A program made the position numbers and the translations under genes. A stretch of DNA of 64,000 nt from an uncultured Luminiphilus sp. (GTDB lineage: Bacteria > Pseudomonadota > Gammaproteobacteria > Pseudomonadales > Halieaceae): positions 86,239 through 150,238 of the forward strand of contig CALSUB010000013.1 of assembly GCA_943789425.1 (NCBI GenBank). Reading direction: 5' to 3'. Positions 39,868 to 49,150 of this stretch are shown here, piece by piece; the first letter of the stretch is position 1; each line of letters opens with the position of its first letter. Under the pieces are notes generated by a model, which saw only the letters and a list, made by a program, of their open reading frames with translations, ran no database searches and was not told where the DNA came from.

Positions 39868-41991
39868 ATGAATTCAATAGCTTCCAAAAACAACTTGACC
39901 CTCGACAACGAATCTTGGCGGATTGCATACCGCGAGATCGTTGAACAATATCAATCTGGGCAGCTGACCACTGCGCTTGACGATGCACTGCGCGCTACAG
40001 AAAAATTCCCTTTTAGCCCCGACTTGTGGAGGTTATTAGGTTCAATAAGCCAAGACCTTAATCGCGCCGAAGTGACGATTGCTGCCTTTAGACAAGCACT
40101 AGCATTGAGTGGCGACGACCCGGTAAATCATTCGAACCTCGCCATCGCGCTGCATCAAGACGGGCAGATGGCAGAGGCAATCCTGTCTCTTCGACGCGTT
40201 ACCGAACTCGACCCATCGGACGCCGACGCGCATTACAATCTCGGGGTTCTCTTAAAAGAGGCAGGGCGATTTAAAGAGGCAATAGAGTCTTATCGCAAAG
40301 CCTTGAACCTGAATCCCGAAGTTGCCGAGGCTTTTAACAATCTTGGCATTTTACTTTGCGAGCAAGGGCGATTGGGTGAGGGCATTGACGCCTACAAGAT
40401 GGCGTTATCAGTCAAACCAAATTATTGGGAGGCCTTCCTCAACTTAGGCACTGAATTGCAGAAAGTTCATTTCGCCTCAGAGGATCGCAGCCTTTATCCA
40501 TGCCTACAGGACCTACTCAATGCCGAAAATATGGTGGCGCCACCTGATGTGGCTCCCGCCATCTTGAGCTTGCTAAAGCATGACCCAATCCTAATAGCGA
40601 TGTTGCGGGAGTCATCTGAACAGCTTGACCTTCAGACCCATCTCGAGCGTATTTCAAAGTTGGATCAACTCCCCTTGCTGCAAAAACTAATGCGCTTGTG
40701 CCCCCTACCAGACCTCGAGCTAGAGAGGATTTTTACAGGTACCCGCAGCGCTCTTCTGGAGCATGTATCCGCGCTCGCAGATGCACCGTTTCTCGAGTCT
40801 TTTCAGGCAACACTCTCTTTGCAGTGCTTCTTGAACGAGTATGTGTATTTTGAAACTGAGCGAGATACTGAAAATGTTGCAGGCCTGCTCCGCCGCATAG
40901 AGCAACGTCTCGCAGCGGGAAAAGAGCCAGAGGTAGCAGAGGTGCTGTGTCTGAGCTCATTCCGTCCGCTACACCGCTATCGTTGGAGCGAGGATCTCTC
41001 TTCCCTCAAAAAACTGCCCGAGGTGAAAGAGCGTCTGATCACACAGCCCCTGAGCGAGCAGAGGCTAGCGAGAGACATCCGCACCCTCGGCGCGATTTCA
41101 AATGACGTTTCTATTAAAGTGAAGCGCCAATATGAAGAAAACCCCTATCCCCGCTGGGCTCAGCTGGGTATTAGTCAGCCTAAGTTACCGGTTGATGAAT
41201 ATCTCAAGGGGCAAGGCATTCACCATCACAGTCTGAGGGATCAAGCGTTAGATTCCCCAAGAATACTGGTGGCAGGTTGCGGCACCGGCCAGCACGCATT
41301 GCAAGTGGCGCTCAGGCACCCTGAGTCGCAGGTTTTAGCGGTAGATTTAAGCCGCACGAGTCTCAGCTATGCCCAACGACAAGCAAGTCGCCTCGGAGTA
41401 ACGGGACTGGAGTTCATGCAAGGAGACATCTTGGACCTTGCAAAACTGGGCGAGCACTTCGATATCATCGAGAGCATTGGCGTGCTCCACCACATGGACG
41501 ATCCCTCGATGGGTTGGGCAGTTCTGACAGAGCTCCTCGGCCCCTCTGGTCTCATGAAGATAGGTCTGTATAGCGAACTCGCGAGGAAAGATATCGTCAC
41601 AATACGTGAAGAAATAGCGGCCCTTGGTCTGCAAGGATGCGAGTCAGAAATTCGGGACTTTCGACACCAGATCGCGCAGTCGACAAAAAGTCATCATAAA
41701 CAACTGACACTGTCTAAGGACTTTTTCAGTTTAAGTGAATTAAGAGACGCCATCTTCCACATTCAAGAGCATCGCTTCACGATACCTCAGTTGGCTCAGC
41801 GCCTCGAGAGTTTGAACCTGCAATTTTGTGGGTTTACTCCCAGCGAATTGAACCATGAGCTGGATCTCTATTATAACGGCCAAGCTGACCGCCATAATCT
41901 CAACGCCTGGCACCAATTTGAGGTGGATCATCCTGATACTTTTCGGGGCATGTACCAATTCTGGTGTCAGAAAGCCGCCTATACCCAGTAG
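39868..41991 (+). CDS. TPR repeat protein fused to a SAM-dependent methyltransferase domain
   Basis: 707 residues. About residues 20-200 hold several tetratricopeptide repeats (ALALSGDDPVNHSNLAIALH; DADAHYNLGVLLKEAGRFKEAIESYRKAL; AFNNLGILLCEQGRLGEGIDAY). A middle region of about 250 residues is not recognised. From about 460 a class I methyltransferase begins: ILVAGCGTGQHALQVA (motif I), then AVDLSRTSLSYA and FDIIESIGVLHHM. The target is unknown; TPR-methyltransferase fusions often sit with cell-surface or flagellar modification genes. Nearby small genes do not clarify it. Confidence 0.82.
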   Translation: MNSIASKNNLTLDNESWRIAYREIVEQYQSGQLTTALDDALRATEKFPFSPDLWRLLGSISQDLNRAEVTIAAFRQALALSGDDPVNHSNLAIALHQDGQMAEAILSLRRVTELDPSDADAHYNLGVLLKEAGRFKEAIESYRKALNLNPEVAEAFNNLGILLCEQGRLGEGIDAYKMALSVKPNYWEAFLNLGTELQKVHFASEDRSLYPCLQDLLNAENMVAPPDVAPAILSLLKHDPILIAMLRESSEQLDLQTHLERISKLDQLPLLQKLMRLCPLPDLELERIFTGTRSALLEHVSALADAPFLESFQATLSLQCFLNEYVYFETERDTENVAGLLRRIEQRLAAGKEPEVAEVLCLSSFRPLHRYRWSEDLSSLKKLPEVKERLITQPLSEQRLARDIRTLGAISNDVSIKVKRQYEENPYPRWAQLGISQPKLPVDEYLKGQGIHHHSLRDQALDSPRILVAGCGTGQHALQVALRHPESQVLAVDLSRTSLSYAQRQASRLGVTGLEFMQGDILDLAKLGEHFDIIESIGVLHHMDDPSMGWAVLTELLGPSGLMKIGLYSELARKDIVTIREEIAALGLQGCESEIRDFRHQIAQSTKSHHKQLTLSKDFFSLSELRDAIFHIQEHRFTIPQLAQRLESLNLQFCGFTPSELNHELDLYYNGQADRHNLNAWHQFEVDHPDTFRGMYQFWCQKAAYTQ

Positions 41992-42251
41992 CAGTCTGCA
42001 TGTGCCCAGTACCAGCACCCCCTCTACAAAATATTTTATGATTATTACCTGTTATTTTAATTCACAGCGGAATGCAAACGCATTGGGCCCTTCCTAACCG
42101 GTAGCCGGTCACCCAGCGCGCTGGCAATCAGCGCTGATCCAATCGACAAATTACCCAACATCTGACACAGATAATGGCGATCGGTTCGTGCTAGCGTGCA
42201 TCAAGAAGTGGGTGGTAGTTGATAGAAAACTGACGTCGAGGGAGAGTCGCA

Positions 42252-42398
42252 ATGGCTCTGACACGCAGTGAGTCGATAACGCTGGTAATCTTTATACTGG
42301 CACTTACCTTAAATCTCGTTCTCTTAGACGAGGATCTCTTGAGACTGCTGGGTATGTGCGGAGACGGCTTGCTACAGATTTCCTGCGAGGTGGACTGA
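42252..42398 (+). CDS. Short predicted membrane protein, unknown
   Basis: 48 residues (MALTRSESITLVIFILALTL...), with GAGGGAG ending 7 bases before the ATG. One membrane segment at about residues 8-25, then an acidic-basic tail DEDLLRLLG and two cysteines near the end. No family recognised. Good ribosome site and position in an otherwise empty gap make it a plausible real small gene. Confidence 0.4.
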   Translation: MALTRSESITLVIFILALTLNLVLLDEDLLRLLGMCGDGLLQISCEVD

Positions 42399-42465
42399 AC
42401 ATCAGGCCCATTGATATCTAGAGGGTGGAGCACCTTGTGCAACCCTCCGAGAGCCAACGGTGAAA

Positions 42466-42711
42466 TCAGGCTCTGGACTTAAACTCGGCCATTGCCTCTC
42501 TTTTTGCAGCAACCCCACTCATCACTGCACGCATTGCCCGCGGGACATAAAGGGCGCCCCAGACGCAAGTGACAGCAAATTGCCCTATCCACAAACTGCT
42601 GAGCCAGCGGTCTGAATTGAAGTCGGTTGTGAGCATCGCAACGATAGCAAGCATCACCACTAACCATACGAAGCAAAGACATCTGGAGATTTTCACTGTC
42701 ATGGGGTGCAT
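42466..42711 (-). CDS. Small two-helix membrane protein, unknown
   Basis: 81 residues from an ATG at 42711 (MHPMTVKISRC); ATGs at 42702 and 42798 are alternatives. Two hydrophobic segments (CFVWLVVMLAIVAMLTT; SLWIGQFAVTCVWGALYV) and a basic C-terminal tail (RAMRAVMSGVAAKREAMAEFKSR). Not recognised. Stands alone on the minus strand between two plus-strand genes. Confidence 0.45.
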   Translation of the reverse strand: MHPMTVKISRCLCFVWLVVMLAIVAMLTTDFNSDRWLSSLWIGQFAVTCVWGALYVPRAMRAVMSGVAAKREAMAEFKSRA

Positions 42712-43178
42712 GCAAAGGCCTCTGTTATCACTAATATTTTGCCATGAATTGACAGATAAAATGTGAATTCTTTGTGACTCTCTGCGCACAGACGGCACAC
42801 CAAGGCGTTCGAACTACCCTTCAGCAGACAGAGGCACGGCCGGAACCTGCATGCTGCTTCTGCTCGACCACCGGACTGGCCTACCCCCTATTCAATTCAA
42901 ACCATTTACATCATGATTCCGCAGGTTTAACTCAAATAAAGCGGTTATCGCAATGGTCAGACACGCACTGAATATCCGATAACCCTCGCACAGCCGTGCC
43001 GCGCTGTCATTGATTCGCTCTGATCAAAATTCGCGCATAGTTTTCATACTGGGAGCCGACTACCGAGTTCGCGCTCTCGGCATGGAACCGATGGCGATTG
43101 GCTCACTGCCAATTATCGCCTCGAAAGCCAACAGTTCTGATAGGCTAGGGAAGTCATGCCACAATAGAGAACCACGCT
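42712..43178. other. Intergenic stretch before the SPOR gene
   Basis: About 470 bases with no supported gene or RNA. The promoter of the minus-strand gene at 42466 and of the SPOR gene at 43179 must lie here, but no clear consensus was seen. Confidence 0.4.
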
Positions 43179-44372
43179 ATGAGTGACAAAGATCAGCCCG
43201 AAGAAGCAACCTACAATGACCTTTCATCGGGCCCTGCTGACGATTCAGTGCGCGAGGGTCATGCAGGCGAGGCTGAGTCGGAACTGCCCTCCTTTGACGC
43301 CTATGGCGACGACGAGGAATGGAGCGCCCTAGATGATGATGAATCTCTGAGTGGGGACCCCGAATGGACCGGGGACAATCTCGCTGCGCTGGAGCCAAAT
43401 AGCCCAGAAGAGCCCGGCATAACGGCGCCGGCCGTTGCCAGCAGCGACACGGATTCACAACCGCTGTTTGAGGACGACGATTTTGGAGATGAGACCGTCT
43501 CGCTTAGCACAGACGACGACCTCACCGACAATCGCGCAAGCGGGTCCAGCAACACCGATGACTTCGCCGATAACACGCTTGAAGGCGAGCATGACGACCA
43601 GCATGAAGACGACGTTGGCCATAAAGACGATGGCCATGAAGACGATGACTACGAGGAGGATGAGGACGATGATTACTACGGCTCGGCCTCAGCCACAGCT
43701 GTGCGCAGTGCAGCCCAGAGTGCACCCACAAAGCCCAACAAAACGCGCTGGATCTGGCCGACCGTCGCAGCGACATTAGGCCTCGCTGTCATCGGCACCG
43801 GCGGCTACGGGTGGTTTCACGCAATGGAGCAATCTAAAACCATCCGGTCGCTTGAGTTTCAACTTAAAAAGGCCAATCAAACCACTCCGGTCGAGCCTGT
43901 TACCGAACAGGGCACTCTGAATAACGACCGCATCGGTGAGCTTCAAAGGGAGTTGGCGCTGGCACAGGAACGCCACGCTGATGAACTCTCTGAGCTAGAA
44001 GCACAAAACCAGACGCTCAATGCCAAGCTGTCTTCAACTGAGCGCGCCTTGCTTGAGGCGAGAAAAGACAACACGCCAGCAGTCCCCAATGAAACCAGTC
44101 CACAGAAAGCACAGAACTCAACCGCCCCTGCCGGCACTTGGTTTATCAATATTCAGACCTTTTCCAAGCAAACAGACGCAGCAAAACTCGCTGAAAGCCT
44201 GTCCGGTTCCCCAGAAAATATTCGGGTGCAGCCCGTTAGCGTCAACGGCAAGACACTGTATCGCGTGCGAGCCGAGGGCTATGCCGATAAAGCCGAAGCT
44301 GATGCAGCAGCCGAGGCGCTTGCGCAGGACTTCGGCCTCTCTAAACCCTGGATAGGCAGACAAGGTTCATGA
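43179..44372 (+). CDS. SPOR-domain membrane protein with a long acidic N-terminus
   Basis: 397 residues. Residues 1-180 are highly acidic and repetitive (Asp/Glu/His-rich), one membrane helix is at about 192-214 (IWPTVAATLGLAVIGTGGYGW), a coiled-coil-like stretch at about 225-290 follows (RIGELQRELALAQERHADEL), and a C-terminal SPOR domain begins at about residue 320 (WFINIQTFSKQTDAAKLAESL). SPOR domains bind denuded peptidoglycan, usually at the division septum. Type II topology: acidic part in the cytoplasm, SPOR in the periplasm. The stop overlaps the next gene. Confidence 0.85.
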   Translation: MSDKDQPEEATYNDLSSGPADDSVREGHAGEAESELPSFDAYGDDEEWSALDDDESLSGDPEWTGDNLAALEPNSPEEPGITAPAVASSDTDSQPLFEDDDFGDETVSLSTDDDLTDNRASGSSNTDDFADNTLEGEHDDQHEDDVGHKDDGHEDDDYEEDEDDDYYGSASATAVRSAAQSAPTKPNKTRWIWPTVAATLGLAVIGTGGYGWFHAMEQSKTIRSLEFQLKKANQTTPVEPVTEQGTLNNDRIGELQRELALAQERHADELSELEAQNQTLNAKLSSTERALLEARKDNTPAVPNETSPQKAQNSTAPAGTWFINIQTFSKQTDAAKLAESLSGSPENIRVQPVSVNGKTLYRVRAEGYADKAEADAAAEALAQDFGLSKPWIGRQGS

Positions 44373-44806
44373 GTGCGCTGCGAAGCCCTACTGCCGCCAA
44401 GCTTCAATCGACAGCCGTCATGACACGTCAGCACCACAACCCATGTGTTCTTGCACGACTGGTGCTCGCTGCGCTGTGCTTGATTATTCCGCCGGCGATG
44501 AGCAAAGAATATCATTCAGGCGCCAAACCGGTTCGCTTGACTTGTATTGATGACTCGCGCTGGGTCAATGGCAGCACCCTCGAACTCAGGGGCGACATTC
44601 AAAAACAGCGAGGCTGGGTCAGGATTCAAGGCGGGTCTGAGCGGGAAACAAAGTTCGAACAGCAGGCACTGAACTACCGATGGTACTCAGAAGACCCAGA
44701 CGCTTATGTCATTGTTGTGACACCAGACCTGATGGCGCGTTATTACGACCAAACAGGAAGTGCCTCTCCTTTTTCTCAAAGCCGCTGGCACTGCTCAACC
44801 TCATGA
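44369..44806 (+). CDS. Hypothetical exported protein
   Basis: 145 residues from the ATG at 44369, which overlaps the SPOR stop by 4 bases. An ATG at 44420 (MTRQHHNPC) gives a better signal sequence (ARLVLAALCLIIPPAMSKEY). The rest has two cysteines (LTCIDDSRW; RWHCSTS), possibly a disulfide. No family recognised. Likely co-transcribed with the SPOR gene. Confidence 0.6.
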   Translation: MSALRSPTAAKLQSTAVMTRQHHNPCVLARLVLAALCLIIPPAMSKEYHSGAKPVRLTCIDDSRWVNGSTLELRGDIQKQRGWVRIQGGSERETKFEQQALNYRWYSEDPDAYVIVVTPDLMARYYDQTGSASPFSQSRWHCSTS

Positions 44807-44994
44807 CCTTCACAATAAGGGTCTCCTAGCTTGCTGTCAGTCCTCATCGGCGCGCAAGTCAGCCTTAGCAGGGGTGTAACTGCTAATGACTCGACTTTGG
44901 TACACTTCAGAATCGAGGCAGTTTTGGCCGCGGGCCTACCGAATAAAAACAGCCCCTAGTTCGCAACCTAAGACTGGCCCAAGGAGACGAATAT

Positions 44995-45540
44995 ATGCAG
45001 ACTTTTATCAAGTTATTCTTGGTCGTTTTTGCCATCATCTTGTTCGCTGGAATCTCTCAGCAGCGAGAATTGATTGCGGTGTGGGTGGGTCAAGCCAGCA
45101 AAGCGCTTGGCATGCAGGATGAGATCTATCAGTGGAACACCGATATCGCTTGGGAAAAAACCGATCGCGAGCATGAGCTTTTGGAAACGGGCAATTGGGT
45201 GCAACGCGAATTTTTATTTCTGGATTATTCAATGCGGGCGCGAGTGAATTCAGATGGCTCTGTGCTCGCGGCTGTGTATTTTTATGACAACTGCCTCGTC
45301 GGCACGTCGATTATGACCGACGTATTGGACATCAACGATGAGCCGTTTGAGATGCGCTGTACAGAAACTCCCGACTTTACAGGCTGGCGAGTCGGAGCGA
45401 GGTTCCCCAATGCAGCCTCGGGTTGGTATGAAAACTACGGGGACTTTAAGGTAAGAGCCAATTTTGAACAGTGGGATTTCGACATCATCAGAAAGTATTC
45501 ATCGGCGCTCGAAATACAGCCGGATCAGATCATGCAATAA
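44995..45540 (+). CDS. Hypothetical protein with N-terminal membrane anchor
   Basis: 181 residues. A hydrophobic N-terminus (FIKLFLVVFAIILFAGIS, about 4-21) could be a signal or anchor. The rest is soluble with many aromatic and acidic residues and two cysteines. AGGAG precedes the ATG by 7-8 bases. No family recognised. Confidence 0.6.
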   Translation: MQTFIKLFLVVFAIILFAGISQQRELIAVWVGQASKALGMQDEIYQWNTDIAWEKTDREHELLETGNWVQREFLFLDYSMRARVNSDGSVLAAVYFYDNCLVGTSIMTDVLDINDEPFEMRCTETPDFTGWRVGARFPNAASGWYENYGDFKVRANFEQWDFDIIRKYSSALEIQPDQIMQ

Positions 45541-45648
45541 CCTTGTCATATGCCAGCACCAGAGCACTGCAGATAGTACGCCATAACGCTCTGGGTTTGG
45601 ATTGCTACGCCGTATTACGCTCAAGGGCCCGAAGTGGCGCGCACCCCA

Positions 45649-45921
45649 CTAGGTCAGTTCGTCAACCCGATTATTGAGCCTGAATACGTGCGCCAGAACC
45701 TCAGCGACCGCGACATATAAGGCAGGGGGAATTTCGTCCCCAAGCGGAATTTGGCATAACAATTCGACGAGGCCCGCCTGCTCAACGGTGGGAATATCCA
45801 ACTCATTGGCGATCGCTTTAATCTTTTCGGCGAGCTCGCCCTCCCCTTTTGCCACTAAGCGCGGCGCCCCTTCACCGGTATAACTGAGCGCCGCCGACTT
45901 GCTTGTGAAATGATCCGTCAT
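45649..45921 (-). CDS. fhlB: FlhB-like C-terminal domain protein (FhlB type)
   Basis: 90 residues, matching the cytoplasmic C-terminal half of FlhB/YscU after the self-cleavage site (AALSYTGEGAPRLVAKGEGELAEKIKAIANELDIPTVEQAGLVELL). The NPTH cleavage motif and the membrane part are missing. Such FlhBC-like proteins exist near flagellar genes in several bacteria and are thought to modulate export specificity. It overlaps the fliK-like gene by 4 bases. Full FlhB is at 53937-55097. Confidence 0.85.
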   Translation of the reverse strand: MTDHFTSKSAALSYTGEGAPRLVAKGEGELAEKIKAIANELDIPTVEQAGLVELLCQIPLGDEIPPALYVAVAEVLAHVFRLNNRVDELT

Positions 45922-47048
45922 GCGCGCACATCCAAGGGTTTAGCCGCCACACTTTGATTCGCCATATCCGGGGCATGCATGACGCTGAGCCGGTGTAGTT
46001 CCAGTCCCCTTGATTCAAGCCCGGCAGTCAGCCCGGGTTTGGCCTGCAGAAATATTTCAAGCGTGCTGCGCTGAGTTGAGACCACATGGAGAGATAACTG
46101 GCTTGCTAGTAACTTCAGCGTGATTTCTGTCGCGCCCAGCCCCGGCAAGTCGAGGTTCAGTTTAGCCCGCCACGTCGTGTCATCTGTTTCATCCTGTGGC
46201 CCCGTACTCCCTTCATCCTTCGAGAGTTCCAGATCTAAAGTGTGGAGACTGTCACCCAGCCGAAATGGAATATCGAAAAGCCATTGCTGTGACAACTGAC
46301 TGTCTTCTGCCGGCAGCGACCCCAGTTGATTCTGCGAGACAGCCTCGAGATTTTTATCCAGCGCAGATCTCAGCAATGGCAGCGCTTCTATCCCGGTCCC
46401 CTCACCCACCGACTGCTCGGCCTCATCATTTCCTGCCGACAACACTTTGGCCATCATTTTAAGCAGTTGCCCTTTGAGATCATTTGCCGCAATGCGCATC
46501 AGTTCCGGATGTCCACTCGCCAATAATGTCTCGTGGAATGTCCCGTTGGTCAGGACCGCACGCTTCAAGGCCTCCGGGTTGGTGAGCTGAGGCGCATTCA
46601 ATACGTTAGCCTGAAGTTGCCTGACCATCGTGCGGTCGATACCGGTGGCGCTGAGCGCACCGCTTTGTAACCCCCCTAGCAAGGCCAATAACTGGGGGAT
46701 TCCACCGCGGCCAGAGGGGGTAGCGGAGATTTGCCGATGGGCCCGGTTGGCCTCAGACAAAACCTCTGCCGCCGCAACATTAGGGAGGGGCGCATGACTT
46801 AGTAGACGAAAGGTGACGCTGGGTTGCACTTGCTTGACCTCAAGTAGCAGTCGCGCGCCCGGTTGAAGCGGAATGTCGGTCGAGGCGGTGACTCGCTCCG
46901 CACCGACTTTTAACACCATTTCCCCTGATGGCAGCCTATCGGCGACTACGGCATTCAACACTTGACCCACCTGCGGCGTGCGAAGCCATAGCCCAAAATT
47001 CTTCTGCTCAACCCTAGCCGGGGTTAAAGAAATTTGGAGCTCTTCCAC
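45918..47048 (-). CDS. FliK-like flagellar hook-length control domain protein
   Basis: 376 residues. The C-terminal part (about 290-370: ATEITLKLLASQLSLHVVSTQRSTLEIFLQAKPGL...) resembles the FliK C-terminal domain, while the N-terminal part (QVGQVLNAVVADRLPSGEMVLKVGAERVTAS) has the beta-rich look found in FliK-like paralogues. With fhlB it forms a FliK/FlhB-like pair separate from the main fliK at 59534, suggesting a second export-control or regulatory unit. The start overlaps nothing; about 150 bp separate it from motA. Confidence 0.78.
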   Translation of the reverse strand: MEELQISLTPARVEQKNFGLWLRTPQVGQVLNAVVADRLPSGEMVLKVGAERVTASTDIPLQPGARLLLEVKQVQPSVTFRLLSHAPLPNVAAAEVLSEANRAHRQISATPSGRGGIPQLLALLGGLQSGALSATGIDRTMVRQLQANVLNAPQLTNPEALKRAVLTNGTFHETLLASGHPELMRIAANDLKGQLLKMMAKVLSAGNDEAEQSVGEGTGIEALPLLRSALDKNLEAVSQNQLGSLPAEDSQLSQQWLFDIPFRLGDSLHTLDLELSKDEGSTGPQDETDDTTWRAKLNLDLPGLGATEITLKLLASQLSLHVVSTQRSTLEIFLQAKPGLTAGLESRGLELHRLSVMHAPDMANQSVAAKPLDVRA

Positions 47049-47155
47049 GGCAACCCTTTATTTATTGGTTAAACAACGGTAGCTTATCGCCAGCGCGAAA
47101 TAAATTTATCGGAGATCGTCGTGTCTCCGGGGCGCAATCAGCATCGCCACACTTT

Positions 47156-47176
47156 GGAGCCTTTCAATTAGGCTCC
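47156..47176. other. Hairpin upstream of motA
   Basis: Perfect 7-bp inverted repeat (GGAGCCT / AGGCTCC) with a 7-base loop, 23 bases before motA. No T-run follows, so it is more likely a 5' leader hairpin or protein site than a terminator. Confidence 0.45.
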
Positions 47177-47199
47177 GGAATAGACTTTGGGGTAGATTT

Positions 47200-47964
47200 A
47201 TGGATTTTGCAACGCTCATAGGCATGTTGGCAGCGATTAGTGTTGTCGCCTATGCCATCTTTTCGGCCGAAGGCGCGGAGATATTCCTCAACACCCAAAG
47301 TATCCTCATTGTGGTCTTTGGCACTGCCTTCGTCGTGATGATGAAATTTACCTTTAGGCAGTGGCTTGGCGCATTTAGAGCGGCAGGAACCGCATTTCGC
47401 AGTCAATCCGACAATCCCGACGAGCTGATCTCTCAAATGGTGGAGTTATCGGGAAAGGCGCGAAAGGAAGGCATGCTGGCGCTTGAGAACGTAGAGATCG
47501 AGTACGCGTTCCTCAAGCAAGGTGTGCGGATGCTCATCGACGGCGCCAGCAGAGAAGTTGTCAGCGAAGTGCTTTACAAAGATCGACAACAATTTCTCGA
47601 CAGGCAGACATGGGGCACCAAGGTATGGGGTGCATGGGGTGAAGTCGCTCCAGCCATGGGTATGATCGGCACGTTGGTCGGCCTCGTGCAAATGCTCGTG
47701 GACCTGAGCGATCCCAAAGCGATCGGCCCAGCCATGGCCGTGGCACTGCTGACAACACTCTACGGATCACTCATTGCCAATGTGATTGCCCTCCCCTTGT
47801 GCGACAAGCTGACGTTGAGAAAAGCCACCGAAGGACGACTCATGGCCATGTGTATTGACGGTGTGCTGGGCATTCAGGGTGGACAAAACCCCCGCGTTCT
47901 AGAATCCATGCTCAAAACGTATGTCGATCCGAAAAAGCGCGGCGCAGACGATAAGGAAGACTGA
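47200..47964 (+). CDS. motA: MotA/PomA flagellar stator subunit
   Basis: 254 residues with four membrane helices. It forms the stator ring with MotB and transmits ion flow to torque. The segment WGEVAPAMGMIGTLVGLVQMLVDLSDPKAIGPAMAVALLTTLYGSLIAN (about 147-196) is of the PomA type, which is often sodium-driven; proton or sodium use cannot be decided from sequence alone. Two bases before motB, same operon. Confidence 0.94.
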   Translation: MDFATLIGMLAAISVVAYAIFSAEGAEIFLNTQSILIVVFGTAFVVMMKFTFRQWLGAFRAAGTAFRSQSDNPDELISQMVELSGKARKEGMLALENVEIEYAFLKQGVRMLIDGASREVVSEVLYKDRQQFLDRQTWGTKVWGAWGEVAPAMGMIGTLVGLVQMLVDLSDPKAIGPAMAVALLTTLYGSLIANVIALPLCDKLTLRKATEGRLMAMCIDGVLGIQGGQNPRVLESMLKTYVDPKKRGADDKED

Positions 47965-47966
47965 GC

Positions 47967-48899
47967 GTGTCGATCGACCTACAACTGGTTGACGAAAGCG
48001 AGGGAGACGAGGATAAGCCCAGCGCCCCCCTCTGGATGGCCACCTTTGCGGACCTGATGTCACTGCTGGTTTGCTTCTTCGTGTTGATCATTTCGATGTC
48101 AGAGATTGATGTTATCCGCTACAAAAAAGTAGCCGGCTCTATGAAGGATGCCTTTGGCGTTCAGCAAGACATCGTGACCTACGATATTCCCAAAGGTACC
48201 AGCATCATCGCGCTGGAATTCTCCCCCGGGAAACCCGAACCCACTATTCGAAAAATCATCCAGCAGGATACTGTCGACCCGAGCAAACCCTCACTGCGAA
48301 TCGGCAACCCCGATAACCCTATTGATGTGCAGCCCGAGACACTGCTGAAAATGCTCGAAGAAGAGGAGCAGCGTCAAGAGCAGAGACAGCAAACAGAGAA
48401 AGACGCCTCGGTGCTCACTGAGTTGCTCGAAGAAGAAATCAACGAAGGCAAAATTGATGTAGAGACCGACGGTCCCACTATCATCATTAAAATTCGGGAA
48501 AAAGGGTCATTCAAATCTGGCGCTGCCGACCTGGACCCGGGATTTCTTCCCACGTTGGCCACGATCGGCGGCGCATTAGGTGAAATTTCAGGGGACATTG
48601 TGGTGGAAGGCCACACCGACAACATCCCTATTAACAGCGTCAAGTATCCGTCAAACTTTGCCTTGTCGGCAGGGAGAGCGCTTTCCGTCACCAGCATTTT
48701 TCTGGATGACCCCAACATCGATCTTGAACGATTGAGTTTACGGGGTTATGGCGAAGTGCAGCCAGAAGATACAAACGCGACTCGCGCAGGACGGGCGAGA
48801 AATCGCCGGGTCGAAATCAAAATCAACCAAACCGATGAAGAGAGCAATGCCCCGGTTGAAGAAACAGAACAGAGCGCGGCAGATCTAGGCGCGCTATAA
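47967..48899 (+). CDS. motB: MotB/PomB flagellar stator subunit
   Basis: 310 residues. One membrane helix at about 23-42 holds the conserved ion-binding aspartate (D29 in WMATFADLMSLL). A linker and an OmpA-like peptidoglycan-binding domain follow from about 190 (VVEGHTDNIPINSVKYPSNFALSAGRA ... RNRRVEIKI). The long charged stretch of about 125-165 is an extended linker. GTG start at 47967. Convergent with fliA; the gap holds 13-bp repeats. Confidence 0.94.
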   Translation: MSIDLQLVDESEGDEDKPSAPLWMATFADLMSLLVCFFVLIISMSEIDVIRYKKVAGSMKDAFGVQQDIVTYDIPKGTSIIALEFSPGKPEPTIRKIIQQDTVDPSKPSLRIGNPDNPIDVQPETLLKMLEEEEQRQEQRQQTEKDASVLTELLEEEINEGKIDVETDGPTIIIKIREKGSFKSGAADLDPGFLPTLATIGGALGEISGDIVVEGHTDNIPINSVKYPSNFALSAGRALSVTSIFLDDPNIDLERLSLRGYGEVQPEDTNATRAGRARNRRVEIKINQTDEESNAPVEETEQSAADLGAL

Positions 48900-49017
48900 G
48901 ACCGCGCGGTGTAGCCACAGATTTGGGCACGACAAATTCCAATCAATGAGTGCAACGTGAGGCCTCAGGCAGTTTATGACGATTGGCGCGCTCCTCAGCC
49001 AACCGCTGCCCTGATAC

Positions 49018-49150
49018 TCTCGTAGATACTCTCAGTAGATACGCTAACCAGACGCTGTCAGCAGATACCCCTGGGAGATACTCTCAGCCGATACTTTCTT
49101 TCAGCAGATACTTTCAGCAGATACTTTCAGCAGATACTTTCAGCAGATAC
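49018..49150. repeat. 13-bp tandem repeat array between motB and fliA
   Basis: Four perfect head-to-tail copies of TTTCAGCAGATAC at 49099-49150, ending on the fliA stop codon, preceded by several imperfect copies (for example 49030-49042, 49056-49068, 49082-49094). The array fills the 3' gap of the convergent motAB and fliA transcripts. Role unknown; perhaps replication slippage or an RNA-structure element. Confidence 0.9.

Noticed and set aside
47080..47105. Possible sigma-28 promoter (TAAA and GGCGATAA) on the minus strand before the FliK-like gene
   Set aside because: The spacing is 13 rather than 15 and the -10 box has a mismatch; too weak to list as a promoter.
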